From Closterium sp. Naga37s-1 (Eukaryota > Streptophyta > Zygnematophyceae > Desmidiales > Closteriaceae), in NCBI GenBank assembly GCA_947471745.1, contig CANJKZ010000549.1:134001-198000 (forward strand): DNA of 64,000 bases, written 5' to 3'. The translations under genes were made by a program, and so were the position numbers. This document shows, piece by piece, positions 35,826-46,459 of this stretch (position 1 is its first letter; every line of letters begins with the position of its first letter). The notes under the pieces were generated by a model, which was not told the origin of the DNA, ran no database searches, and saw nothing but the letters and a program-made list of their open reading frames with translations.

Positions 35826-36417
35826 GTGAGATTATGCACTCATCAGCCCTGTGCCTGCCTCTTCCCATTTCACAGCAGCACAGGAGACGGAGCAGCAGAA
35901 GAGAGGAAGGAGAGACAAAGGAGATGATGGAGAAGAGGAAGGAGATGGAGTGTTGGAGAGACATGGAGCAGAGGGCACGGAGGAGAAGGCACGGAGGGGG
36001 AAAGGCCAAAGGAGCAGAGGAGCAGTGAACCGCACAGCTGCGATTCCCCCCAACTCTGAAGGCATGGAGGGGAGAAGGCACGGAGGGGAGAAGGCATGGA
36101 GGGGAGAAGACATGGAGGGGAGAAGGCATGGAGGGGAGAAGGCATGGAGGGGAGAAGGCACACAGGCACGGCTGTGAAATTGACACCAGCAAGCTGCGAG
36201 CTGTTACTGCCTCCCGCGTGCTGCTGCTGGTGCTGTGAAGTGATGGGACGGCAGCTGGTACCTTCCTCGCTCCTACCTCCCTCCCGCGTGCTGCTGTGAA
36301 GTGATGGGACAGCGAGCAGAAGAGAGGCCCGCAGTGGCACCAGCGGTGGCAGCAGCAGTGGGAGCAGAAGAGAGGCCCGCAGTGACATTACTGGTTTCAG
36401 CAGCCGAGGCAGCAGAA

Positions 36418-36600
36418 GGGAATGCAAGCAGTGGTACCAGCGGTGGCAGCAGCAGTGGGAGCAGAAGGGAATGCAAGCAGTGGTACCAGCGGTGGCAGCA
36501 GCAGTGGGAGCAGAAGGGAATGCAAGCAGTGGTACCAGCGGTGGCAGCAGCAGTGGGAGCAGAAGGGAATGCAAGCAGTGGTACCAGCAGTGGCAGCAGC
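36418..36600 (+). repeat. 49-bp minisatellite (4 units)
   Basis: Units contain GGGAATGCAAGCAGTGGTAC followed by CAGCGGTGGCAGCAGCAGTG. The second half resembles the 101-bp unit (CAGCGGTGGCAGCAGCGGTG), suggesting common origin. Confidence 0.85.
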
Positions 36601-36944
36601 ATTGTCACAGAAGAGAAGGCCACCCTTCCCGTGTGCTACTGCAGAGGAGCAGAGGAGCAGCAGTGGGAGAAAATGATGCTGCCTCCCTCCCATGTGCTGC
36701 TGCTGCTGGTGCTGTGAAGTGGTGGAGTGGTGCTGTGAAGTGGTGGAGTGGTGCTGTGAAGTGGAGTGGTGCTGCTGCTGCGTTGGGAGGCGGTGCTGCT
36801 GCTGCTGCATTGGAGGTGGCACCCGCAGTGACACCAGCGGTGGGAGTAGGGGAGAGGCATGCGGTGACACTACCGGTGGCAGCAGCAGTGCGAGCAGAAA
36901 GAGAAGGCCAGCAGTGACACCAGCAGTGGCAGCAGCAGTGGTGC

Positions 36945-37165
36945 TGCACTGGAGGGGGAGTGGTGCTACACTGGAGGGGGAGTGGTGCTGCACTGGAGGG
37001 GGAGTGGTGCTGCACTGGAGGGGGAGTGGTGCTGCACTGGAGGGGGAGTGGTGCTGCACTCGAGGGGGAGTGGTGCTGCACTGGAGGGGGAGTGGTGCTG
37101 CACTGGAGGGGGAGTGGTGCTGCACTGGAGGGGGAGTGGTGCTGCACTGGAGGGGAGTGGTGCTG
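36945..37165 (+). repeat. 23-bp minisatellite (about 9 units)
   Basis: Units contain CTGGAGGGGGAGTGGTGCTG plus CAC. G-rich on the plus strand. Confidence 0.88.
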
Positions 37166-38174
37166 CATTGAAGAGCAAAGAGCAAAGGAGCACGGTGGTA
37201 GACAACTATTCACTGCCGATGGTGATTCTTTTTCTTACTTTAGTTGTTCTGTTTGTTCGAATGGATGTCGTTGCCTTGGTTTTGCATTTGCTCTGAGTTC
37301 CTTCTCAGGCACTGGGTGCAATCGGTGCCTTACACTCATCGGCCCTGAGTCATTTTCCTCCCATGTCACAGCAGGACGCAGAGGAGAGGGAGCAGCAGAG
37401 GAGAGGGAGCAGCAGAGGAGAGGGAGCAGGGGAGGAGAGGGAGCAGAGGAGTTGGCTCAGCTGAGGAGACGAGGAGCAAGGGCGCACGGTGGAGGTGAAA
37501 CATTCACTACCAATGGTGATCATCTTTCTTGCTTTAGCTGTTCTGTTTGTTGGGATGGGATGGATGGTGGTTGCCTTTGTCGCTTTGCATCTCCTTTGGG
37601 TCATTCTTTGGCTTGCCCTCATCCCATTGTTGTCATTCGCTCATCGGCCTTCCCATTCTTTTCCCATTTCACAGAAGGTCGAGACACGGCAGCAGAGGAG
37701 GCGGAGCAGCAAGAGGAGATGGAGGAGCAGAGGCGAGAGGAAATGAAGGGATATGAGCAGCAGAGGAGGTGGATCAGCCATGGAGAAAAAGGTGAAGCAG
37801 ATATGGAGGGGAAGGAGCAGAGGCAAAGGACACGCATCAGAGGAGGAGGAGATGAAGCAGCTGTGAAGGGGATGAAGCAGCTGTGAAGGGGATGAAGAAG
37901 CTGCTACCTCCCTCGCTCCTACCTCCCTCCCGCATGCTGCTGCTGGTGCTGTGAAGTGATGGGACGGCGAGCACAAGAGAAGGCCAGCAGTGGCAGCAGC
38001 GGTGGCAGCAGCAGTGACAGCAGCGGTGGCAGCAGCAGTGGGAGCAGAAGAGAGGCCCGCAGTGGCAGCAGAAGGGAATACAAGCAGTGGCACCAGCGGT
38101 GTAAGCAGAAGAGAAGCAGTGAAGACGACTGGCCACCCTTCCCGTGTGCCACTCCAGAAGGCCACCCTTCCCAT

Positions 38175-38620
38175 GTGCTACTCCAGAAGAAGCAGATTGC
38201 AGGGAACACAGGCTGCAGCGGAGCAGAGTAGGGGGTGAAGCAGATTGCAGGGAACACAGGTTGCAGCGAAGCAGAGTAGGGGGTGAAGCAGATTGCAGGG
38301 AACACAGGTTGCAGCGAAGCAGAGTAGGGGGTGAAGCAGATTGCAGGGAACACAGGTTGCAGCGAAGCAGAGTAGGGGGTGAAGCAGATTGCAGGGAACA
38401 CAGGTTGCAGCGAAGCAGAGTAGGGGGTGAAGCAGATTGCAGGGAACACAGGTTGCAGCGAAGCAGAGTAGGGGGTGAAGCAGATTGCAGGGAACACAGG
38501 TTGCAGCGAAGCAGAGTAGGGGGTGAAGCAGATTGCAGGGAACACAGGTTGCAGCGAAGCAGAGTAGGGGGTGAAGCAGATTGCAGGGAACACAGGTTGC
38601 AGCGAAGCAGAGTAGGAACA
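38175..38620 (+). repeat. 48-bp minisatellite (9 units)
   Basis: Units contain GAAGCAGATTGCAGGGAACA and GGTTGCAGCGAAGCAGAGTA. 48 is a multiple of 3, so forward and reverse frames stay open. All but the first unit are virtually identical, so the array is recent. Confidence 0.9.
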
Positions 38621-38632
38621 CTCTCTTCTCTT

Positions 38633-38777
38633 GTGAGTTTCGAGAGACGTCTCGAAACTCACTCTCAAAACTCTCCCTTCCTCCTCACTGCAGCTTAGCT
38701 GAAGTGAGCAAAATCAGGGTTTTGGGACACGTCTCAAAACTCTTTTGCATGTTCCTCACTGCAAGCCTTGCAGTGAG
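38633..38777. other. Hairpin cluster 2
   Basis: A 30-base palindrome (38633-38662, arms GTGAGTTTCGAGA and TCTCGAAACTCAC), a hairpin at 38684-38708 (arms CTCACTGCAGC and GCTGAAGTGAG), a partial one at 38718-38743 and a near-perfect one at 38755-38777 (CTCACTGCAAG and CTTGCAGTGAG). It is homologous to 33448-33570, with matched changes in the arms. Confidence 0.75.
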
Positions 38778-38844
38778 CAAAATTGCACAGCTGGTCCTGA
38801 AGCAAGACTGGACAGCCTTTGCCCTTGGGCAGTTTGCTCTGTGT

Positions 38845-39310
38845 TCTGTCTCCCCCCCCAACAGGGTCACATAATAATTTCCACCTGCCCCTGGGCAGTA
38901 TCCAGTATCCTTTTGTGTTCTGTCTCCCCCCCAGCAGGGTCACATAATAATTTCCACCTGCCCCTGGGCAGTATCCAGTATCCTTTTGTGTTCTGTCTCC
39001 CCCCCCCAACAGGGTCACATAATCATTTTCACCTGCCCCTGGGCAGTATCCAGTATCCTTTTGTGTTCTGTCTCCCCCCCCAACAGGGTCACATGCTAAT
39101 TTACACCTGCCCCTGGGCAGTATCCAGTATCCTTTTGTGTTCTGTCTCCCCCCCAGCAGGGTCACATAATAATTTCCACCTGCCCCTGGGCAGTATCCAG
39201 TATCCTTTTGTATTCTGTCTCCCCCCCCAACAGGGTCACATAATAATTTTCACCTGCCCCTGGGCAGTATCCAGTATCCTTTTGTGTTCTGTCTCCCCCC
39301 CCAACAGGGT
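38845..39310 (+). repeat. About 75-bp minisatellite (about 6 units)
   Basis: Units contain AACAGGGTCACATAATAATT, TCCACCTGCCCCTGGGCAGT and ATCCAGTATCCTTTTGTGTT, with a C-run of variable length (seven to nine). Length changes come from the C-run. Confidence 0.88.
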
Positions 39311-41539
39311 CCCAAGCGATGGTTCCCACCTCACCGCGGTGCTTGGGTGTAACGTTGGGAGCTTGCTCCTGGCGGCCAAGAGGAACCCCCCATGCATACC
39401 TACAGTGCATGGGTAGTACAATAGTACATTTAATTAATAGTTAATCTGGATCGTCATTAGGAACTTTGAATGGATAATTACCATGAAACTATTACTACAA
39501 TAGGTGTTGCTATAGTTCAGGCATATGTAGACATTTAGTGCCATGAACTAGCATGTTATTTATTTAGTTATATGATGCATCTGCTGGTGTGACAGACAGA
39601 ACCTACCAGAGACAGAACCATGCAGACAGAAGGTACACAAACAGAGCCACATAGACAGCTAATTAGATTAGTAATTGGAACTTCTAGTAAATATGGAACC
39701 TTTGGTTGGATATTTGATACTGAGACCTCTCAACTGGATCATAACTGTATGATCTAATGTTGGTAAGGAGCAACTCTGAAAGTGATAGTGATCAATTTGT
39801 TTTGTACTCTCTAGTTTTCCTCCTCCCCTGTTTCAGACGCGCCATTGTCGCTGCGAGACTTCGCTGCGATGGCTTTAGTAGATTCGAACAGCCTGATCAT
39901 GTCCTGGCAATCCTAGTAACGGATATTTCAGCGAATCAGTCACTGATATCGGCGCGAACTTTATTGTGGTACTACTTCTGATTCTGATAGCGAAATCGCC
40001 ACAATTTCGAAAGTTGATTATAGGCTGCGCCTCGCCATGCCTTATAGGTGCTCATCTCCTCTCCGCGCAGCGCATAAAATTGATTCATCGCGAGTGTACA
40101 GATTCGCGCCGTAGTCACCGCTCCATTAGTGGCACGGGCTATCCTCGTTACAGGGATACACGCCGACGGAACGGACGTCGGTGCGGTCCTTACAAGAGTG
40201 CGACGCGGAAGCTGCTTGCGCGGCGATGGCAGCGAGAAAGTGCTCACGCTGCTGGTCGCCAGCATGGAACGATCGCGTAAGATTCAGAAACATCAACGGT
40301 CGACCCTGGTCGCTAAAGCGTAATAGCGACGCGCGATTCTTTCTGCTTTCAGAAACGCGGTCGTGTAGTATGAGATCTCCGTCGTGAGTCTGCTAGGTTA
40401 CAATGTTGCTGTACATGTTCAAACATACTATGTTAGAAACGTTTAGCACACAGAATGCTAAACATCAGAAGCACGTGTGTTAGGGTACCATGTGATCACA
40501 GAATCTGTTTTCCACGTTAGTAACACGACGCCTTCAGTACCTCCCCTCTCCCCCCCCCCCCCCCCCCCCCCCCCTTCCTCCTCCCCTCCCCTTCCTTTTT
40601 CCTTTCCCCCTTTCTCCCCCTGCTTTTGCAATATTCCCTGTGCGTTTCCCCCCTTCCTTCTGTCCAATTGTGTGGGCCCGTTGATTGTTCTCATTTCACT
40701 TACTGCTAAAGAGAGAGGAAACAATAGTTTTAAGGTTCCCTCCCTGCAATCACAGAATTTCTCGCAAAAGCTACAAACGCTCATCTCCTCACCACTTCCC
40801 TCTCCCCCAATCCCCCGTCCCCCCTCTTTCCCCCACATCCCCCCTGTTCTCGGATGCGTCGTCTCCATTCCTATGCTTGTCTTCCCCCCTGTTCTTATCA
40901 CGGATGCGCATAACGCTTCTCTCACCTCCCTGCCGCTACCTCTCGCGCCGCGCCAGCGTCGTCATGCACCTCGTGCAACCCGCTGAGGGGTCGATGTGGC
41001 GAATTCTCGCTGCAAATCCAAACACCCGGTTGATGTGGCGAATTCTCGGTGCAAATGCAAATGCTCTCAAAACACCCGGTTGATCCGGCTGGTCCGGCTG
41101 CTCACTAAAGAGCAAGCCGCGCCAGTGCTGCTCGCCTTTCACACTCTCGGCCGGAAGCTCACTGGTGCGTGCATGCTGTGAATGAGAATCACAATGAGTA
41201 CGTGTGAATGTGATTCGCTCGCACACGTATCGCATTCCTGGTTCTGTTTGGTTTGGACCTCACTCTTTTGCTGTGTGGCAGGTATACATTCCCTGGCACT
41301 TTGTGCTCCTTCAATCCTCTCTCTCGCGTCTTCCATTATCTCGCTCCTTCCGTTCCTCAGCCCTCACTCTCTCCCCATCTCCGTCCCACAGCCCGTCCCT
41401 CTCCCATCTGGCCCGTCCCGCTGTCCCGTTGTCTATAGGGTGTGGCGAACCGTGGGTGCTCGGTGCGAGTGGGGCGGGACACGGAAGAAGGGGCCCAGAA
41501 GAAGCGGTACTTTGAGGGCCGCCGGCCCGCCAGCAACAT
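39311..41539. other. Stretch with no recognisable gene; contains a 25-C run
   Basis: Frames are short and match no family known to me. A run of 25 C lies at 40550-40574 in a long pyrimidine-rich tract. Near 41.0 kb two copies of GGCGAATTCTCG(G/C)TGCAAAT form a small tandem duplication. Segments just before 41540 may be leftover upstream parts of the SRFR1-like fragment, but I could not match them. Confidence 0.4.
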
Positions 41540-42114
41540 GGACCGCCATGGTGGGGCTTGTTTCCATCCTTGGCCTCCCCATGGCTGCTGACATGCAAAC
41601 CACGACGCTCATCCCCCATGGGGTGCAGGTAGGCTCGGATGTGCTATTGGAAGCGTTGTTGCACTTGAGGCGGGAACGTGCTTTTCTTTCCCTGCAACCT
41701 GCGGTGGGATGTGGCACTGTTGGCAGTAAGGAGTGGCTTGAATCAGCCAGCAAAAGAAAACCAACTAGCCCCACAGTGGTTCAGTAGATTCAGAGAGACA
41801 GGACGAACACATTTCTGAGTTTTGACTCTGGCGTCTGAAGGAGTCCATTATGGGTCTTCTGCTCTGCTATGATCATTCACCACACGATTCACACGTATCA
41901 GTTTCATGCATGCCTTCGTGACTTCCCTTTCAAACAGGTGGACTGGGAGGCTCTACTCGTGTCTCGCTTTGAAGACTTCAATGCCTCCATTGCCCCATGG
42001 CTCTTCGCCTCCACTCAAAGCTCACCCTGGGATCTAGCCCTCATCGAAAGTGCCTTACCCACCACACACCATCTGATCGCGGCATTGAGCTATCATGTGA
42101 AGCATGAAAGGTGA
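41540..42114 (+). pseudogene. SRFR1/TTC13-like 3' fragment, copy 2 (last two exons)
   Basis: Exon-15-like sequence (about 41540-41628) reads [20 protein letters not shown] and ends IPHGVQ before a GTAGGC donor. The intron (41629-41937) ends AAACAG. The last exon (41938-42114) starts VDWEALLVSRFEDF and ends in TGA after 58 codons, the same length as copy 1. It is closer to copy 1 than to the gene at 48451-58452, also in parts of the intron and 3' flank, so copies 1 and 2 share a more recent ancestor. The homologous exon loses its start at about ACCGCCATGG. Upstream exons were not found. A truncated duplicate is most likely. Confidence 0.72.
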
Positions 42115-42459
42115 CCAGGTGCTGCTTGCCTCGCTTCACAATGTTTCTCAGTGGATCGTATCACAATATCGCAAGATGCAATGGGTAAATTGTTGCTGGT
42201 CATGTGGTTGTGGCTGTTGTTTGCAGTGCGGATGTTTGTTTGTGTCCTCCCGCGTGCACATTCATTTGCAACGAACTTACAGTTCATGCATGCATCTCCG
42301 CATGTTTGCAAGGGTTCCATTTCCTGCTTTCTTTATGCAAGGTCTTGCTTCATATACGGTACCAGTAAGCAAGGTGTTGTTGCTTCTCATTGTTCTTTAT
42401 ACGAAGGAGAATGTATGAGGAAGTTTGTAACGCAGTGGTGAACTGTCCGAGAACAGTCG

Positions 42460-43013
42460 GATTGGTGAACTTCCACTCAGATCAGAACAGTCGCAGAAGT
42501 CCCTCCTGCCTCCCCCCCTTGGTGCACAGCAGCCCAACAATTTTGGCGAGATGATGCGCGACGACTGTGTAACTGTAATTCCTGGTTTCGCTAACTTTGC
42601 TTTATAGAGCCTCAGTCATGGTGGTACTATTTGTCATTACTCATGTAAGTCCCCCTTCCCCATTCTTTCTCCTCCTCTCTGTGGTCCTTATTTCTTCAGC
42701 GCTCGAGAACCAGGAACGTCCAGCGTTGCGGTCCATCGTGGTGCCACGATGGATTCCTTCTTATCTAGAAGCACCATCCGCCAATTAAACAAGCCCCGAA
42801 ACGTGACCGATCGAGACCCCATCTCCACCACAAGTCTCGTTCTGAAGGTTCACTCTGAACGTTCACTGTGAACGGTTCTTGAAAAATGAGGCCGCTCGTA
42901 CTATTATTCTCGCATCAAACCGCCTTATTCAACAGCCACAGCTTCGCAACCCTCGGTGAACCCCTCATACCCGTCCGACGCGTCTGCTTGCTCCGAGCCT
43001 CCCCGAGCGAGCC
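42460..43013 (+). promoter_or_regulatory. Upstream region of CHRD-like gene A
   Basis: Blocks match the region before gene C: CATGGTGGTACTATTTGT, GTGCCACGATGGAT(T/C)CCTTCTTATC, CATCCGCCAATTAAAC versus TATCCGCCAATCAAAC, CTGAAGGTTCAC, and GGCCGCTCGTACTAT. Where gene C has TATATAA, gene A has TATTATTC, a weaker TATA box. The shared blocks suggest a duplicated promoter with common control. Confidence 0.6.
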
Positions 43014-43931
43014 ATGGCGTTCAGGCCGTCGCTTCTGGCCGTTGTGCTGCTTGCGCTAGCGGCGTGTGCGTGCGACGCGCAGTACCTCGGCCGCCGTGTC
43101 GGTAAGCATCCTTGCTCGCCTCCCTGTCCCGTTTCCAAAGCGAATGCCCTTATCTTCCGACGCATCCTGTTTTTTTTTTCTGTTTTTTTTTCTTGATTTT
43201 CTGATGCTCTGATTGTGGCGCGTTTCAGGTAAAGTGGCGTCAGCGATGCGAGCCGCGCAGGTCACGGGCAGCAGGGGCGACTATAACTCCTCGGGCACCG
43301 TCGCCCTGGCCCTTTTCAAGTAAGTCCCCGCGACTCGAACGCGTCATTTCTCGCGTCGCTCGCCGCCCGTTCAGCTCCCCTGCCTTTCGCGCTGCGCGCA
43401 ATGCCAGTGCGCCTGGCTTCCTGCCATTCCTAATAGATCGTTTCGCCGTTACTTGTTCCATCCATGAATATCATCTTCTGAAAAACCAGCCCGCTGCCAT
43501 CAGCAGTGCTGCCATCCTCACTGCTCCTACCAATCCGTCGCTCACTTGTCACGCCGTCATGCAGGTACGGTGAGACCTACAACATCCGCTACTCGGTGCA
43601 CGTCTGGCAGCTCGACCGCCCCGAAATTCCCAAGAAAGCCACCGTGCATTATGGCACGCGCTTCACCACCGGCCCTGTGCAGATCGACTTCCCCACCGAC
43701 AAATGGGTCAACATGACCAGCAACTACCAGCGCCCCAACCGCCCCAAGATGTACACCTACGTGACTGCGGGCATGTGGCACGACGTTGCTAAAATCAAGG
43801 CTGCCAATGGGAAGTCGCTCGAGGTAACAATGAAGGCGATTATCGCAGCGCCGCGGCAGTACTATGCGCTGGTGACGGCGCCCTCCCACCCGGACGGTGC
43901 CATTCGCGGCCAGTTTCATCGTTCCCGCTAG
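43014..43931 (+). CDS. Small secreted CHRD-domain-like protein A (181 aa, 3 exons)
   Basis: Exons 43014-43101, 43229-43319 and 43565-43931 join in frame with GT-AG borders. The ATG (GCCATGG) starts a signal peptide, MAFRPSLLAVVLLALAACAC, probably cut near CDA-QY. The mature part ends with YYALVTAPSHPDGAIRGQFH, which fits the C-terminal signature of CHRD domains (YxxVxTxxxPxGxIRGQ). CHRD is an immunoglobulin-like extracellular fold found in chordin and in many bacterial and plant secreted proteins. The protein is probably exported to the cell wall or mucilage; its exact role is unknown. Genes B and C lie in tandem in the same orientation with identical intron phases. A is the most divergent in exon 3. 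Confidence 0.82.
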
Positions 43932-44946
43932 AAGCTCTGCTATTTCTTTCGTGGCAACGTCTAGGGTTGGTTTCTGTGCAGGGGGGATGCGGAGTGGTGG
44001 TGGTCAGTTGTGTGCAAGTTCTGGGCAGAGTGATTGTGGACTGTAGAGTGAGTGAATGAATCAGCATCGTGCTGATTGGCTTCTGAGGCATTGACATGAT
44101 TCAAGAGCTGTGTGTGTGTGAGTGCAGCAGCAGGTTCAGAGAGTGAGGTGCGGTTCTGAAAAAGAGGTTCTTGAAAAGTGGTGCGGTTCTTGAAAAGGAA
44201 ATCTTGGAATTCATTGGGCAATAGCTTGCTCCTTCCGGAGTGAGGTTGGTGTGACTGCTGTTTGCATGTTACAGATGCTGACTGCTGGTGTGAGGTTGGT
44301 GTGACTGCTGTATCTGACGTAGTCTAGCGGAGCCAGTGAGAAAACTGGCTGGCAGGGCAGGCATGATGTAGGGATGGTAATGACAATGCTCTTTCTTAGT
44401 ACCTGTGAGTGTAGTGTCTTGTGCACGCCAATCTGTACCTAGAAATTGGAAACCAATTGAGTTCAAAACGTAGTGTCTTGGGGAGGCAAAATGGCACCAG
44501 CTTTGTCTCCCAACTTTGGAAATAAGGTATTATACATAGGCATGGCTTTGATTTGCAGTTGTGTATTTGGCTGCGTAAGCTTGTGCGGGTGCCCAACGTA
44601 AGGTGTAGCCGTGGTTTCTGGTTCTGCGAGGCCCATCGAATTCGCGGTTTCCCCACATACCTTCCGAGCCGTGATTCATTGTGAGTCGAGACTCGAGGTG
44701 GTGGAATGGTGCCCCTTTTTTCTGCTCTTGTGACTGGTCTCGAGCGCCGCAAAAATCACCATGGCGGTTCGTTGACATGCAAGCAAACAGATATTGGGGG
44801 CTAGGTGTGGAGTGAGCGCGGCTCTTTCAAGATTCCCCACGTACATAAGGCTTGTACAAAGATCCTCAGGTCATAGTTCTTCGACAACCCAATTTTGATT
44901 TTGATTCGCCCCGTTTACCTTTCCCACACTGCTGTCAATCTCCGCC
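43932..44946 (+). other. Intergenic region between CHRD-like genes A and B
   Basis: This holds the 3' end of gene A and the promoter of B. A local duplication of GTGAGGTTGGTGTGACTGCTG lies near 44.24-44.31 kb. No gene seen. The promoter of B shows no obvious match to those of A and C. Confidence 0.5.
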
Positions 44947-45856
44947 ATGGCCTTCAAGCCGTTTCCCGCCCTTGTGCTTCTCGTCCTTTTGGCGTGCGCC
45001 TCTAGCGTAAGCGGCAAATGGATAGGTACGCCGTCCTTTCTCGCAGCATTTCCGCGAATGCCGCTGGCATGTTGCCGTGCGCCGCTTTATTTCTCTTCTT
45101 TCTTCTTCCAGCTGGTATTTCTCGTCACGAGTCGTTCGTTTTGCTCCGGATGGTGATTGCTCGTCGCAGGTCGCGTGGCGACGTCGTTGAATGGTGCGCA
45201 AGTCGTGGGCACCAAGGGCGATTTGAAGTCGACGGGCAACATGGCCTTGGGGCTTTTCAGGTGAGTGCTTCTATCTCGCCCTCGCCGCCCTCGCCTCCTC
45301 GCATCGCTCGCTCGTACCGTCGCATTGGCCACCGTTCGCATTGGCTACCGTCGCATTGGCCACCGTCGCATTGGTCACCGTCGCATTGAACGCCGTCGCA
45401 TTGGCCGTCGTCGCATTCCGCCGTCGCATTGGCCGTCGTCGCATTGACCAATAATAAACGCTCCTCTGTCGCGCCGCGCCGCGGCTACGCAGGTACGGAA
45501 AGACGTACTGGGTGCGCTACTCCGTGGGCGTCACGCAGGTCGGCAATGCCGCCTTCCCCACCATGGCCACCGTGAACGCCGGCAAATACGGCACCAACGG
45601 CGCGGTGCAGTACCAGTTCCCCACCAACTGGCAGAACCTAACCGTCACCCCGCAGCCCATCACGCGCCCCATCAAGACCTACAATTACGTGCTGAAAGGC
45701 GTGCTGAAAAACGCGGAGAGCATCACCACGGCTTCGGGAAAGACTCTGAGTGTTCTCATGATGGATATTCTCAAGGCGCCGCGCACCTACTACGGGCTCG
45801 TCACGTCCCCCTCGTACCCCAACGGCGCCATTCGCGGGCAGCTCTATTTGGGCTGA
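44947..45856 (+). CDS. Small secreted CHRD-domain-like protein B (177 aa, 3 exons)
   Basis: Exons 44947-45025, 45170-45260 and 45493-45856 join in frame with the same phases as gene A. The start context is CCGCCATGG. The signal peptide is MAFKPFPALVLLVLLACASS followed by VSG. Exon 3 ends YYGLVTSPSYPNGAIRGQLY, a clear CHRD-like terminus. It shares NGAVQYQFPTNWQNLT and SITTASGKTL with gene C, so B and C are the closer pair in coding sequence. Intron 2 contains a CGTCGCATTGG minisatellite. Function is inferred only as extracellular. Confidence 0.83.
45295..45450 (+). repeat. Intronic CGTCGCATTGG minisatellite in gene B
   Basis: About nine degenerate units of roughly 12-17 bp with the core CGTCGCATTGG lie in intron 2. 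Intron 2 of gene C has one or two related cores (CGTCGCATCAG, CGTAGCATTCG), so the expansion happened after duplication. Confidence 0.85.
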
Positions 45857-46459
45857 ATGTGTTGGTGTTTTCGTGACCGCAAAGGATGCGCTTGCAGTGT
45901 GTGTTGGTGTTGTAACGAGTCGGCCAGTAGGGGATTCTAGCACTGTGTGTGCGATGCAGTAGGATGAGCTGTCGTTGTGCCTGTGGCATGGCGGCACCCG
46001 TGGCGACTGCTTCAGCGTTCTTGTAACGTCTCCTAATAATGCAATAACCGTGCCTTTGTCGGTGCTTTGGCGTCATTCGGGTGCCATGGGTGTGGTTTGA
46101 TGTAGTGTGACGTTTGTGGCAGTACCTGGCATGGCACTCACAAGAGTGAGCAGGATTGCATGTGTCCTTTCCTCTATCAACAGAAGCTATTACGGTAGCA
46201 GCTTTTTGCTGGAGTGTGGAACAATTGGGTGTGTGGAAATGCGCGTTTGTTTTGAAACTTGGAATTCTGGTCTGGCTGTGTTCCCACATGCACATTACAT
46301 GCATTGGCTTTTGTGGATGTATGAATGCAAGTGATTCTTTTTGTTTACTCGATGGAAGGTTTAGCTCCATACAGCACCCACACTGCCTAGCCACATAATT
46401 GTATCAACTGCGAGGAATTCTTTGAAGCGCATTTCAGAGTCCATACCACACTGCCTAGC

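Larger units (their letters stand above)
33900..38170 (+). other. Mosaic of purine-rich blocks and repeated intron-like modules
   Basis: GAGGAG- and CAGCAG-rich blocks alternate with T-rich segments that look like plus-strand introns. At 34038-34076 and 34145-34179 the piece ACTTCAAGACGCCTCCAGCC ends in the same CTCG|GTAAGTGCT donor. T-rich modules at about 34391-34546, 35440-35874, 37200-37370 and 37497-37676 resemble one another: T-rich start, ATGGATG, a shared GGGTGCAATCG box in some, and a CCCATTTCACAG- or CCGCAG-like end. The whole may be a spliced, repeat-rich transcript, coding or not. No known protein domain is seen. Confidence 0.45.

Noticed and set aside
34497-37886. 100-300-codon Arg/Glu- or Cys/Gly-rich frames in the mosaic
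   Set aside because: They follow GAGGAG, CAGCAG and GGTGCTG repeats, cross the proposed intron borders and show no domain.
25371-39310. CRISPR-like arrays
   Set aside because: Repeats are directly tandem with no unique spacers and no cas genes, and the DNA is eukaryotic.
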